DNA from: Baffinella frigidus
Taxonomy: Eukaryota > Cryptophyceae > Cryptomonadales > Baffinellaceae
Length of the DNA stretch: 17,018 nt
Reading direction: 5' to 3'
NCBI GenBank assembly: GCA_026770585.1
Contig: MU646318.1
Location: 666,367-683,384 of the forward strand
Below are positions 1 through 7,521 of this stretch, piece after piece. The notes under the pieces were generated by a model. The model made no database searches and had not been told where the DNA came from. It worked only from the letters and a program-made list of their open reading frames with translations. Within the stretch, counting starts at the first letter, position 1; each line of letters opens with the position of its first letter. A program made the translations under genes and the position numbers.

Positions 1-102
1 GTGCAGGGTGTAGGGGGGGGGGGTTGGGGTTTGGGGTTGGGGGTTTGGGGTCTAGGGTTTAGGGTTTAGGGTTTAGGGTTCAGGGTGCAGGGTGTCGGGT
101 AC
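1..102. repeat. Degenerate telomere-like heptamers (TTTAGGG on plus)
   Basis: Variants of TTTAGGG with G-rich runs and GTGCAGGG/GTGTAGGG forms. This is the window edge and the array may continue outside. It sits downstream of the coiled-coil exon on the minus strand. An open minus-strand stretch follows at 110-200, with a possible donor GAG|GTACCC near 108, but I do not call it a gene. Confidence 0.85.
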
Positions 103-265
103 CTCCATGGTTATTGAACTGGGCGCTGTGCCGTTAAATAGTGCTTTAGCTTTACACGCGGTTATGAGGTTAACGGAGAGCTGTCTGGGCGCAGGGGCAG
201 CGGGAAAGCCAGAGCGCAAACTCTAAACACTCAATCCTAAACCCTAACCGGAGAGTAAAGCGCAC

Positions 266-374
266 CTGGTCCAGCTCGGCCTTGAGCACCTCTTTCTCCT
301 CCCCCCACGCACACTCCATCCCCGCGACCCCCCCCTGCATCGCCGCGACCCTCCTCCCCGCCGCCTCGCTCTCC
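266..374 (-). CDS. Coiled-coil exon (36 full codons), partial gene
   Basis: On the minus strand an acceptor CTAG|G at 374 and a donor CAG|GTGCGC after 266 bound an open frame. It reads ESEAAGRRVAAMQ, then a glycine-rich linker, then EEKEVLKAELDQ: a charged, leucine-spaced helix typical of coiled coils. It lies between heptamer repeat at 375-580 and sparse heptamers below 255. The phase (first base completes a codon) fits the donor of the exon at about 584-674, so the two probably splice together. Whether they belong to the PDZ gene or a separate downstream gene cannot be settled here. Confidence 0.55.
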
Positions 375-580
375 CTAGGGTTTAGGGTTGAGGGTTGAGG
401 GTTTAGGGTCTATGGTTTAGGGTTCATTGTTTATGGTTTAGGGTGTATGGTTAATGCATTAGGGTTTATGTTTTGAGGTTTAGGGTTTAGGGTTGAGGGT
501 TTATGGGTTAGGGTTTAGGGTTTGGGGTTTATGGTTTAGGGTTTGGGATTTAGGGTTTGGGGTTTGGGGTTCAGGGTGTG
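375..580. repeat. Telomere-like heptamer intron (TTTAGGG on plus, CCCTAAA in sense)
   Basis: Degenerate seven-base repeat filling nearly the whole interval between the two minus-strand coiled-coil exons; the acceptor CTAG|G abuts the repeat directly. Variants include TTGAGGG, TTTATGG and TTTGGGG. Confidence 0.85.
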
Positions 581-583
581 TAC

Positions 584-674
584 CCCCGCGCCGCAAACGC
601 CAACCCCCGCAGCCGTTCACACTCCTGATGCAGGTCCAGCTCCAGCTCGGTCGGCCCCGCTTGCGCTGTACCCC
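584..674 (-). CDS. Second coiled-coil-like exon, partial; upstream edge uncertain
   Basis: The minus-strand frame reads TELELDLHQECERLRGLAFAARG up to a donor GG|GTACAC at 583-582, leaving two bases that match the phase of the exon at 374-266. The following intron (583-375) is heptamer repeat with CCCTAAA in the sense direction. The acceptor may be at 674 (CCAG|GGGG) or 665 (ACAG|CG); the frame is open far upstream (to about 890), so the exon could be longer. Function unknown. Confidence 0.45.
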
Positions 675-1023
675 CTGGAGATCTCGCCGCGCCCCCCGTG
701 GGCCCCACTCGCGCCGCGCCGTATCCGCGCTCCGAGTCTGCTGTAGGCCCCGGTCTTGCCTGTGGGGCGCCGTGCCCCGCGTCCCCCCACCCCGAGTGCG
801 CCGGGGTGGTTTCCCCACCCTGTTCCCCACCATGGGGAGGACCGTACGCCCTCACGTGGCCCCCTCCTCCCTCTCCCGAGGATCTCTCGGCCGCCGACCT
901 GCCGTCGGAAGTTGACGGATTAGCACCACACTCCCAGGATGTCCACTTACGAATAGGCCGGCAAGGGTCGGACCTCTCAGCGGCGGTCGAGGGGAGGGGG
1001 CGCGGGCCGCCGGTGGGGTGCGG

Positions 1024-1130
1024 CGCGGTCCAGGGGTCTTGCGGTAACCGCCCGGGCTGGGTGTCGGCGGTTGGATCTGGCGAGCCGACCCCTCCTGCGT
1101 TTGCTGCATTCCAGAGACCCTGTTTTAGGG
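1024..1130 (-). other. Possible further minus-strand exon material, unresolved
   Basis: A strong pyrimidine tract ends in AAAACAG|GG near 1121 on the minus strand. It is followed by an open frame (MQQTQEGSARQIQPP...) that runs on to a good donor TTC|GTAAGT near 950. A branch-point-like TGCTAAT and an AG at about 898 would make a 52-base intron. The phases do not connect cleanly to the coiled-coil frame, so I do not join them. The flanking stretch 1140-1570 shows no confident gene. Confidence 0.25.
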
Positions 1131-1573
1131 GGGGCGGGGGGAGGGGTCAGAGGGGTGCGGGAGGTTCGAGCGATGTTTTTTTGAAGGGGTGTTGAGCCTA
1201 CCGATACAGGTGAGGGGGAAAGGCGGGATTTAATAAGTTGGCGAACCGACGGCACACGCTAGGGGGCGAGATTCGACGAGACCAGAGGGTTCAAGCTGCC
1301 CTCGACCACCCCGTGAGGAGGGCTTGGAAAATTCACCGTGAGATTGTGGGTGCCGACCCTGGTGCTCCACAAGAGAAACCTAGCTATGACTGAGTTTTAT
1401 TCTGGCTCGTCCTAACAGCTTTTCATTCGCCCTTTTGTACTGGATTTCTGCTCTTAAATACTTTTAAGGACGAGGCAGCATAAAACTCAGGCAGAGCCAG
1501 CATTCCGCGGGAGACGTCCACAGGGCGGAGCAAAGAAGACAGGGGTTCGCGCTGTCGGGGGGCAGGGGGCGCC

Positions 1574-2478
1574 CTACACCTGGAGATGCAGCTGCGATCT
1601 GTTGAAGGAGAACTCAGAGAAGAACATCCCGGGAGACGGCGTCGGATCGTCCCCGCCCCATTCGTGCGCGAGAGCGTCGGAGGGGAGCTCTCCGGCAGGG
1701 TGGAGGCTGCCGGGCGGCGCGGCGGGAGGAGTGTCCGCGGCGGTTCTGAAGAGAGCTCCGAACCACTGCGCGCCGCCCTCCAGGGTGCTCTGAACACCCG
1801 GCGCGTCGTTGAGATACGGAGGTTGTTCGCGAACAACATGGATCGCGATAGCGTCGGCAACACCTGCCCGCCAGCCCGATGTTACTTGTCACGCGCAGGG
1901 TTGTGGCTTCGGGTGGTATGCGTGAGCAGAATGTGCAGGAACGGGCAGGCGCTCACGCACCAAAAGCGCCGAGGTCAAGCGCTTTCTAAAGGTCCAAAAG
2001 ACACGCACCGAAAGCGCCGAGCCGGAGGAACGTCAGGCTGCACGGTGTGCCAGCCTCTCCCAGCAAAAGCTCCCTCGCCTTCATGCTGCTGTCTACCGCC
2101 ACCCCGTTCACTTTCTTTAAGATGTCGCCCCGTTTGACCCTGCACACAAGCAAACCTGGATTCAGATTCGCTGCATATCCCCGCGCGCCTCCGACAACCC
2201 CAGGGTGCAGAGCGCCTAGTCGTGGATTCCCAAGAATGCTTCCGCGGAGGACGCGCGGATGTGTGGCGTAGCACGTCGCGCTCCCCAGTGGCGAGCCCTA
2301 CTTGGACCAGGCCCAGGTTGTACCCAGGTTCGATATCAAAAAAGCATATCCATCTGATCTTCTCTTTATCCAACCTGCCATTGCGAGCGACAGGGCCGTT
2401 CTTGACGATGTCCGTGACCTCCAGCCCGCCGTTGAAGCCCGACGAAGTGAGCCCAAGGCCTACGCCGACCGTAGGCAT
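1574..2478 (-). CDS. Small PDZ-domain protein, 3 exons (174 aa if it stops at 1576-1574; may continue)
   Basis: Minus-strand exons 2478-2375, 2139-2009 and 1863-1580 join in phase (AG+G, then G+GT). Residues 4-75 read as one PDZ domain: a GLGL carboxylate-binding loop at 7-10, LEVTDIV, NGPVARNGRVKRGDIL, VNGVAVDSS, an alpha-B helix with MKARELL, and a last strand SLTFLRL. PDZ domains bind C-terminal peptides of partners and act as scaffolds. Residues 80-173 are proline- and acid-rich at the end with no domain I recognise. The ATG at 2478 is the only in-frame ATG after a stop at 2523-2521. After CAG at 1580 the frame reads GTG TAG, so this is either the natural end or a GT donor (CAG|GTGTAG) leading to further exons. 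The gene is head-to-head with the hydrolase. Both acceptors read AG|G. Confidence 0.72.
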
Positions 2479-2643
2479 GACTCTCTTCCCCACCCGACCC
2501 CCAGCCGACTCTCTAGATTCTTAAGTGCACTTTTCGTCGAAGTCAACTGAAGTTTGACCAGTGAGTTTGACCAGTCTCGCATAATAACCGTCTCAAAACA
2601 TTCAACGGTCGTGAAAAATCAGGATCGTTAATTTTGGTTGGAG
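2479..2643. promoter_or_regulatory. Short bidirectional intergenic spacer with a 13-base tandem repeat
   Basis: This 165-base spacer separates the start codons of the divergent PDZ and hydrolase genes, so it should hold both 5' ends. It carries two adjacent copies of agtttgaccagt (2551-2562 and 2564-2575), a candidate paired factor-binding site. No TATA box stands out. That it is a promoter is inferred from position only. Confidence 0.5.
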
Positions 2644-5600
2644 ATGGGGTCCTGTGTGAGCAAGGCCGTGGCCGTGCTGGACCCGGTCTCGGACCCCGTG
2701 GCGTCTGCGGCGGAGCTGGACGCGGTCTTTGACCCGGCGGTGGCGGCGCTGGGCACCTGGCTCGACGTGTCAGGTTCCACGCTGTACGACAAGCTCTTTT
2801 TGCGTCTCGCCGCCCCCGCTGGGACGGCGCTGGGCCTAGCGGCGGTGGAGGTCCCGGGCTGCGGCACCGGGCCGTGCGGCAAGGTCGCCTTCGGTAAGCT
2901 CAAGGCGACGGATGTGGTCGAGGGCGAGGGTGGGAGGCTGAAGCTCCTCGCGTACGCGCGCGACACGGGGTGTGCGGAGTTCACGGTGTCCGTGGAGGGC
3001 GTGACGGACGGTGCTGTGACTCTCCCGCTCCCTGGCTTCAGCACCGAGTGGACGACGCACATACTCGGGGAAGGTGTCTCCCTTCAAGCCTTGTCGCAGC
3101 GTGCGGAGGACGTCATCACGTCCAAGGCGGAGCTGGATGCGCTGGATCTGGAGAGCAAGACGTTCGAGCTGACGGGCGCGCTGCCCGGCGAGAAGGCCGT
3201 GCTCACGTACAAGCGTAAACCGGGCAACACACGCATGCTCTACTGGCTCCCCGGGCGCAACTGCACGTTCATGCACGCGCACGTCGTCCCCGCGCTGCTC
3301 GACGCGGGCTACGACGTCTTCGCCATGGAGCACCACAAGATCGGGCGGGCGCAGATCGGGTGCTCGCGGCGCGACTTCGACCTCACGTCCCACGCCACGG
3401 ACCTCAAGGTGTACAAAGAAATTTAATGCGGAAACGGTCTTACTTTAAAACCATTGGATTCAATAAAAATTACTACACGAATGCTTTGATATTACTAGAA
3501 AAACGCATTGTGTGTAAATGTCATTGCCAGAAAGTTTTAACGTAAAACCGTTTCCCTATGAGATTGACAATTTATTGCCAAACAATCAGCGTCAGTGCCG
3601 CACATGCTACGCATTGTGCCACTTACTGTACCCCTTGTCAGCCGCGCATTCGAGTATGTTCCGGATGGATTATAACTCCACCTCCTACGGAAGGTGTATA
3701 TGCAGGAGTTCGACGCGGGGCTGGAGTTCGCGCTGGCGCTGGGCGCGTACGAAAAGGTTAAACCCTAAACCCTAAACCATAAACCCTAAACCCTGAACCC
3801 TGAACCCTGAACCCTGAACCCTGAACCGACACCTAAACCGTGAACCCTAAACCCTAACCCCTCAACCCTACGCCCTACACCCTACACCCTGAACCCTAAA
3901 CCCTAAACCCTAAACCCTACGTCCTAAACCCTCAGCCCTAAACCCTTAAACCTACACCCTAAACCCTAAACACTAAATCCTAAACCCTCAACCCTCAACC
4001 CTCAACCCTCAACCCTAAATCTTGAACACTCAACCCTGAGCCCTACACCCTGAACCCTACACAGTACACCCTAAACCCTAAACCCTAAACCCTAAAACCT
4101 ACACCCTAAACCCTAAACCATAAACCAGGTGGTGTTGTACGGGCACTCCACCGGGGGGCTTGAGGCCAGCGTGTTCCTCCGGGAGGGGTAAACCCTAAAC
4201 CCTAAACCCTAAACCATAAACCATAAATCATAAACCATAAACCATAAACCATAAACCATAAACCCTAAACCCTCAACCGCAAACCCTAACCATAAACCCT
4301 AGAACCTTAAACCCAAAACCCAAAACCCAAAAACCAAACCCCAACCCCTGAACCCGAAACTCCAAATCCTAAACCCTAAATCCTGAACCCCGAAACAGGA
4401 GGCTCAAGGGCAAAATCGACGCGTGCATCCTCAACTCACCCTTCCTCGACTGGGGCAACGGGGGCGCGGAGGAGTGTCTCCTCGATTCGATCGACGAGAT
4501 CTACCCGCTGCTGAAGCTCGTGGGCGTGAGCCCGACGTATTCGCTCTCCACGCAGGACGGAATACCAACTGGGTACCACCCCTGGCTCGTTGACCCACTC
4601 GCTCTCCACGTGGGACGGCGTTCCTACTGGGTACTGCCCATGCCTCGTTCCTGCACCCTCAACCTGAGAGCAGCTGAAAGAAAACCGAGAGAGACGGGGG
4701 TAAACACTAAACACTAAACACTAAACACTGAACCCTAAACCCTAAACACTCAAACCTAAACACTAAACACTAAACACTAAACACCAAACCCTCAACACTA
4801 AACACTCAACACTGGACACGAAACACTAAACCCCAAACCCCAAACCCCAAACCCCAAACCCTAAACCCTAACCCCTAAAACCTAAACCCTGGATGCAGGT
4901 GGATCACGCACTGGCTGCAGTACCCCGCGACCGACCTGCGCTGCCGCAATTTCTTCTCCAACACGCTCACGGCAACCCGAAACCCCAAACCCCAAACCCT
5001 AAACCCCAAACTCCAAACCCCAAACCCCAAACCCGAATCCCTAAACCCCCAAGCCTAATCCAGGCGGGGTGGGCTGCCGCATGCTCGCACATGCACGACG
5101 AACTGAAACGGTGCCTGCCTTCTCCAAGTGTTAGGCTGCCCTCTCCAAGTGATAGGGAAATCATTCTGTGTAAGGAAAACATCCAATTGTGAGGTTGAAA
5201 CTGTCTAAGTGTGGGGACAATCTTTAGCTGCCCGCCCTCTCCAAGTGTTAGAGAAATATTTAAGTGTTAGGTCAAAACAGTCTAAATGTGGGGACAGTCT
5301 TTAGGTGCCCCCCGGCCGACATCCCCACGCTGCTAATCCACACCGACGGCGGCATCGTCTTGCAACACGGGTAGATCGCGGCGCTCTGGCGGAAGTGTTA
5401 GGGAAATCATTAAGCGTTAGGAAAATATCTCTGTGTTGAAACTGTCTAAGTGTGAGGAGAATCTTCAGGTGCCCCCCGGCCGACGTCCCCACTCTCCTGC
5501 TCCACACCGACGGCGACACCGTCTTGCAACACGGGGAGATCGCGGCGCTCGGGAGGGAGTTCTGCGTGGAGGGGAAGCTCGTGACTAAGCACATCCCGAA

Positions 5601-6085
5601 CTGCCGCCATGATATGCTCTTGAGCTATTTCCCGGCGGAGAACGAGAAGGTGCCATGCACCCTGAATCCTGCACCCTGCACCCTACACCCTACACCCTGC
5701 ACCCTACACCCTACACCCTACACCCTACACCTTGCACCCTTCACACTAAACACCCTACAACCCACACCCTACAACCTACGCACTACATCCTACACCCTAC
5801 ACCCTAAAACCTAAACCCCAAACCCAAACCCTCAATCCTAAACCCTGAACCCTGAACCCTAAGCGCTACACCCTACACCCCACACCCCACCCCATACCCC
5901 AAACCCCAAACCCCAAACCTTAAATCCTAAATCCTCAACCCCGAACACTGAACAGTAAACTCTAAACCCTAAACCCTAAACCCTAAACCCTAAACCCTAA
6001 ACCCTAAACCCTAAACCCTAAACCCTGAACCCTAAACCAGGCGCTTGCAGAGATCATCGGCTTCCTCAAAGCCTCACTCGGCTGA
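2644..6085 (+). CDS. Alpha/beta hydrolase (serine hydrolase, S33/monoacylglycerol-lipase-like), 8 exons, 468 aa
   Basis: Exons: 2644-3408, 3694-3756, 4129-4187, 4399-4572, 4899-4971, 5064-5110, 5469-5649, 6041-6085. All phases match and sum to 469 codons including TGA. Seen: a first ATG giving MGSCVSK; a possible oxyanion segment LPGRN in exon 1; the nucleophile elbow GHSTGG in exon 3 (Ser283); NSPFLDWG in exon 4; HTDGDTVL in exon 7 (probable acid Asp410); and CRHDML (probable His441). Order and spacing fit the alpha/beta hydrolase fold with a cap between Ser and Asp. Residues 1 to about 200 match nothing I recognise and may be a separate domain. MGSCVSK fits N-myristoylation on Gly2 with palmitoylation on Cys4, so I infer membrane attachment. 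Substrate unknown; a lipid or ester is likely from the family. Donors are GT except GC at intron 5; all seven acceptors read AG|G. It is divergent from the PDZ gene. Exon 2 could instead start at 3706 (CAG|G), losing four residues. Confidence 0.85.
3409..3693 (+). repeat. Hydrolase intron 1, an insertion-like intron carrying repeat R1
   Basis: The intron is flanked by an exact 8-base direct repeat, aaggtgta, at 3406-3413 and 3691-3698. The GT donor lies in the left copy and the AG acceptor in the right copy, as expected for transposon-made introns (introners) that use a target-site duplication. Positions 3558-3640 match a dispersed repeat also seen at 11661-11743, about 6910-7000 and about 9776-9815. 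I saw no clear terminal inverted repeats. Confidence 0.6.
3757..4128 (+). repeat. Hydrolase intron 2, made of CCCTAAA-type heptamers
   Basis: The intron opens GTTAAACCCTAAACCC and closes CCATAAACCAG|G. Almost every base fits a degenerate heptamer (CCCTAAA, CCCTGAA, CCCTCAA, CCCTACA), so the repeat itself supplies the sequence next to both splice sites. Confidence 0.85.
4188..4398 (+). repeat. Hydrolase intron 3, wholly heptamer repeat
   Basis: Runs from GTAAACCCTAAACCC to CCCCGAAACAG|G with no other sequence. It includes a local run of CCATAAA units near 4213-4260. The donor GTAAAC is itself a phase of the heptamer. Confidence 0.88.
4573..4898 (+). repeat. Hydrolase intron 4: duplicated exon edge followed by heptamer repeat
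   Basis: The first part (4573-4699) contains a second, diverged copy of the exon 4 end with its donor. The rest (4700-4890) is heptamer repeat enriched in CACTAAA. The acceptor is GATGCAG|G at 4898. The donor at 4573 was chosen because only it gives the two-base overhang needed by exon 5. Confidence 0.7.
4972..5063 (+). repeat. Hydrolase intron 5 with GC donor
   Basis: Starts GCAACC and ends CCAG|G. The body is CCCAAAC/CCCTAAA heptamer. No GT near this point keeps frame between NTLT and AGWAAAC, so a GC-AG intron is the simplest reading. Confidence 0.65.
5111..5468 (+). repeat. Hydrolase intron 6: three tandem copies of an acceptor unit
   Basis: Units at about 5147-5229, 5244-5304 and 5394-5468 share the pattern aagtgttagggaaat ... 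gtctaagtgtggggacaat and each ends in TCTTTAG or TCTTCAG. After unit 2 comes a decayed copy of exon 7, and after unit 3 the intact exon 7. This is the only large hydrolase intron not made of telomere-like heptamers. Confidence 0.8.
5305..5390 (+). pseudogene. Decayed tandem copy of hydrolase exon 7 (acid-residue exon)
   Basis: It aligns with the start of the intact exon (5469 on), from its own acceptor TTTAG|GTGCCCC. Differences include three synonymous changes, Asp410 changed to Gly, and GAG changed to TAG, after which similarity fades near 5390. If spliced in, it would remove the catalytic acid and end translation. It is therefore a dead exon or a regulatory poison exon. Confidence 0.8.
5650..6040 (+). 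repeat. Hydrolase intron 7, heptamer repeat with a near-perfect CCCTAAA block
   Basis: The left part is CCCTACA/CCCTGCA variants (5656-5760). The right part (about 5960-6025) is an almost perfect CCCTAAA run of about ten units. The acceptor is AAACCAG|G. The perfect block is the youngest-looking telomere-like stretch in the window. Confidence 0.85.
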
Positions 6086-6220
6086 GCGGAGGTCTGAGAC
6101 CGGTCATCCTACAGGATGACACAGTGTAGGATGACTACCCCGTGTAGGATGACCGGAGTGACTGTACACAGTCACTTCCACTATAAGGAAATATAAGCCC
6201 GCACGTCGGCTGAGCGGAGG
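6078..6220. mobile_element. Palindromic insertion over the hydrolase stop codon, 15-base direct repeats
   Basis: The 15 bases tcggctgagcggagg occur at 6078-6092 (covering the last codons and TGA) and again at 6206-6220. Between them lie inverted repeats ccggtcatcctaca (6100-6113) / tgtaggatgaccgg (6143-6156) and agtgactgt/acagtcact (6157-6176). The segment tgtaggatgaccgga recurs at about 8455-8469 next to another hairpin, so this is a repeat family. Long direct flanks suggest target-site duplication. Confidence 0.6.
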
Positions 6221-6510
6221 AGGGGCAAGAATTTAATTTGTACAAACCAATTGGATAGCACGCCGACACATGTAAGGATCGTCGTGAATACAAGAGTGGC
6301 CTTACAAGCTGCCGGGTTTGGCGGTTTCGAACGGTCGCGTTTTTGCGATGCGTCGCTTTTGCGGCTCACTTAACGTTGACACATGTACCGCACTCATCAG
6401 AAGCGTCAGGGTCGCAATTAATGTACTTAAATTTATTCAAATGTCTCTCACGTTGCTTCTCTTCAATTCAAGACACTGTAGACACTCGCCCGCGTTTCTC
6501 TCAACCACGG
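6221..6510. other. Unassigned stretch downstream of the hydrolase gene
   Basis: I see no convincing gene here. The 10-mer gacacatgta occurs at about 6264 and 6379. Composition is more AT-rich than the coding exons. It may hold the hydrolase 3' untranslated region, but no clear polyadenylation signal is visible. Confidence 0.4.
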
Positions 6511-6635
6511 TCTACAGGGGTACCTCGCTCATAAGAAACTGCCCCCCCCATAGGACCAGCATAGGGCCCTAGGCACAGTCCTACTGTAGGGTCCTAGAGG
6601 GGCGCGGGTTCTTATGGGCGAGGTACCCCTGTAGA
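6511..6635. mobile_element. MITE-like element with 27-base terminal inverted repeats
   Basis: 6511-6537 (tctacaggggtacctcgctc...) and 6609-6635 are inverted repeats matching at 26 of 27 bases. The interior also has partial palindromes around gggccctag. It is too short to code, so non-autonomous. No target duplication is clear. Confidence 0.75.
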
Positions 6636-6752
6636 CGCTGCAGCTGTCGTCGGAATTCAGGCTCCAGTCTGTTCGAGTTTCCGGGGGGGGGCTGGACACA
6701 AGTCCACTCACGACACTGAGTGCCACTGCCGCGATCCTCTGTACAGGGGGGG

Positions 6753-6847
6753 CGTGATATGATCCGAAAGGAAGCATAGCCTTTCTACAGAACAACTTCC
6801 GGTGTCCGCCTATGTTGGGAGCTCAAAGAACCTAAAGGACCTAAATA
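6753..6847 (+). repeat. Dispersed repeat R3, copy 1
   Basis: It holds the R3 core tgtccgcctatgttgggag followed by caaagaacctaaaggacct. An upstream part (gatccgaaaggaagca ... cctttct) is shared with the copy at 11749-11845. An inverted copy lies at 7031-7098. Confidence 0.75.
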
Positions 6848-6909
6848 CTAAGTGCCACCCTCAGCCTGCAGAGGAGAGGTGGGCGTCTCCACAGAAGCCT
6901 GCAGGTGGG

Positions 6910-7000
6910 GTACAGTAAGTAGCACAATGCGTAGGGCAGCGCGTTCGGAACTCAGTTCCGGCACGTAAGGTGCGTTGTTTGGCAATAAAACCACGATCTC
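6910..7000 (+). repeat. Dispersed repeat R1, copy 2
   Basis: Contains acagtaagtagcacaatgcg and gtttggcaataaa, the reverse complement of the segment in hydrolase intron 1 (3558-3640). It lies between two inverted R3 copies, so 6783-7098 may be one foldback element. Confidence 0.65.
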
Positions 7001-7030
7001 GGCTTGCCTACAAAAGCCAGCGAATGGAGG

Positions 7031-7098
7031 GTCCGTCAGGTCCTTCAGGTTCTTTGAACTCCCGCCATAGGCGGACACTGGAACTGGTTCTGCAGGAT
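7031..7098 (-). repeat. Dispersed repeat R3, copy 2 (inverted)
   Basis: The reverse complement of the R3 core (aggttctttgaactcccgcc), continuing to ggttctgcagg. It pairs with copy 1 as a terminal inverted repeat. 7100-7340 beyond it shows no gene I can support. Confidence 0.75.
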
Positions 7099-7349
7099 GG
7101 CCCTACTTTGTTGCGTCCCACTCGATCAGAAACCGGAACGTGCAACTTGATCAGAACCCACGGGTCTGGGGACAAGTCCCATGTAGGCATAGCCAGAGTG
7201 ACTTTACACAAGTCCCGTTTGTCCCTAACGGCCTGCGTTAATCCGGGAACATTATGTGGGTGGCGGGGGAGCGCTCATACCGCGGCGCCCCCGACGGGCG
7301 AGGGAGCCATCAGCTCGGCGTTTTCCCTCTCCGGGTCCAACCTCCTAGT

Positions 7350-7460
7350 TTGGGGTGAAGGGTTTAGGTTTCAGGGGTTGAGAGTTGAGGGTTGAGGGCT
7401 GAGGGTTGAGGGTTGAGGGTTGAGGGTGTAGGGTGTAGGGTGCAGGGTTTGGGGTGTCAC
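7350..7460. repeat. Telomere-like heptamers, TTGAGGG/TGTAGGG-rich
   Basis: Plus strand reads TTGAGGG and TGTAGGG units. It directly abuts the donor of a candidate minus-strand exon at 7461. Confidence 0.85.
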
Positions 7461-7521
7461 CTCGGCGCGCCCGCTCGGAGGATTGCGAGGAATGCTAGCG
7501 CCTTTTGCGGCCGCGAGGTTG
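7461..7521 (-). CDS. Candidate minus-strand exon (61 bases) between heptamer introns
   Basis: On the minus strand CCCTAAACAG|C at 7521 and GAG|GTGACACCCC after 7461 bound a non-repeat island. Two frames are open; one reads TSRPQKALAFLAILRAGAPR, a plausible helix. The splice-site style (heptamers touching both sites) equals that of the hydrolase introns. No domain recognised. Confidence 0.4.

Noticed and set aside
1-102. A true chromosome end
   Set aside because: Units are degenerate, similar arrays recur through the window inside genes, and unique sequence follows on both sides of most arrays.
493-915. Plus-strand reading frame beginning with Gly/Trp/Phe/Arg-rich repeats
   Set aside because: The start is translated telomere-like heptamer and the rest is antisense to the minus-strand coiled-coil exon.
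1614-1892. Other minus-strand frames over PDZ exon 3
   Set aside because: Only the frame reading APGVQSTLEGGAQWFG fits the splice phase from the PDZ domain; the others are shadows.
1586-2137. 183-codon plus-strand open frame
   Set aside because: It is antisense to PDZ exons that join in phase and give a recognisable domain; its own product has arginine-rich low-complexity composition.
2836-3393. 185-codon minus-strand open frame
   Set aside because: GC-rich shadow of hydrolase exon 1.
4631-4699. Donor at 4631 or 4700 ending hydrolase exon 4
   Set aside because: Neither leaves the two-base overhang exon 5 needs; only 4573 does.
3757-6040. CRISPR-like or designed tandem array
   Set aside because: The period is seven bases throughout with no spacers; these are telomere-type heptamers in introns.
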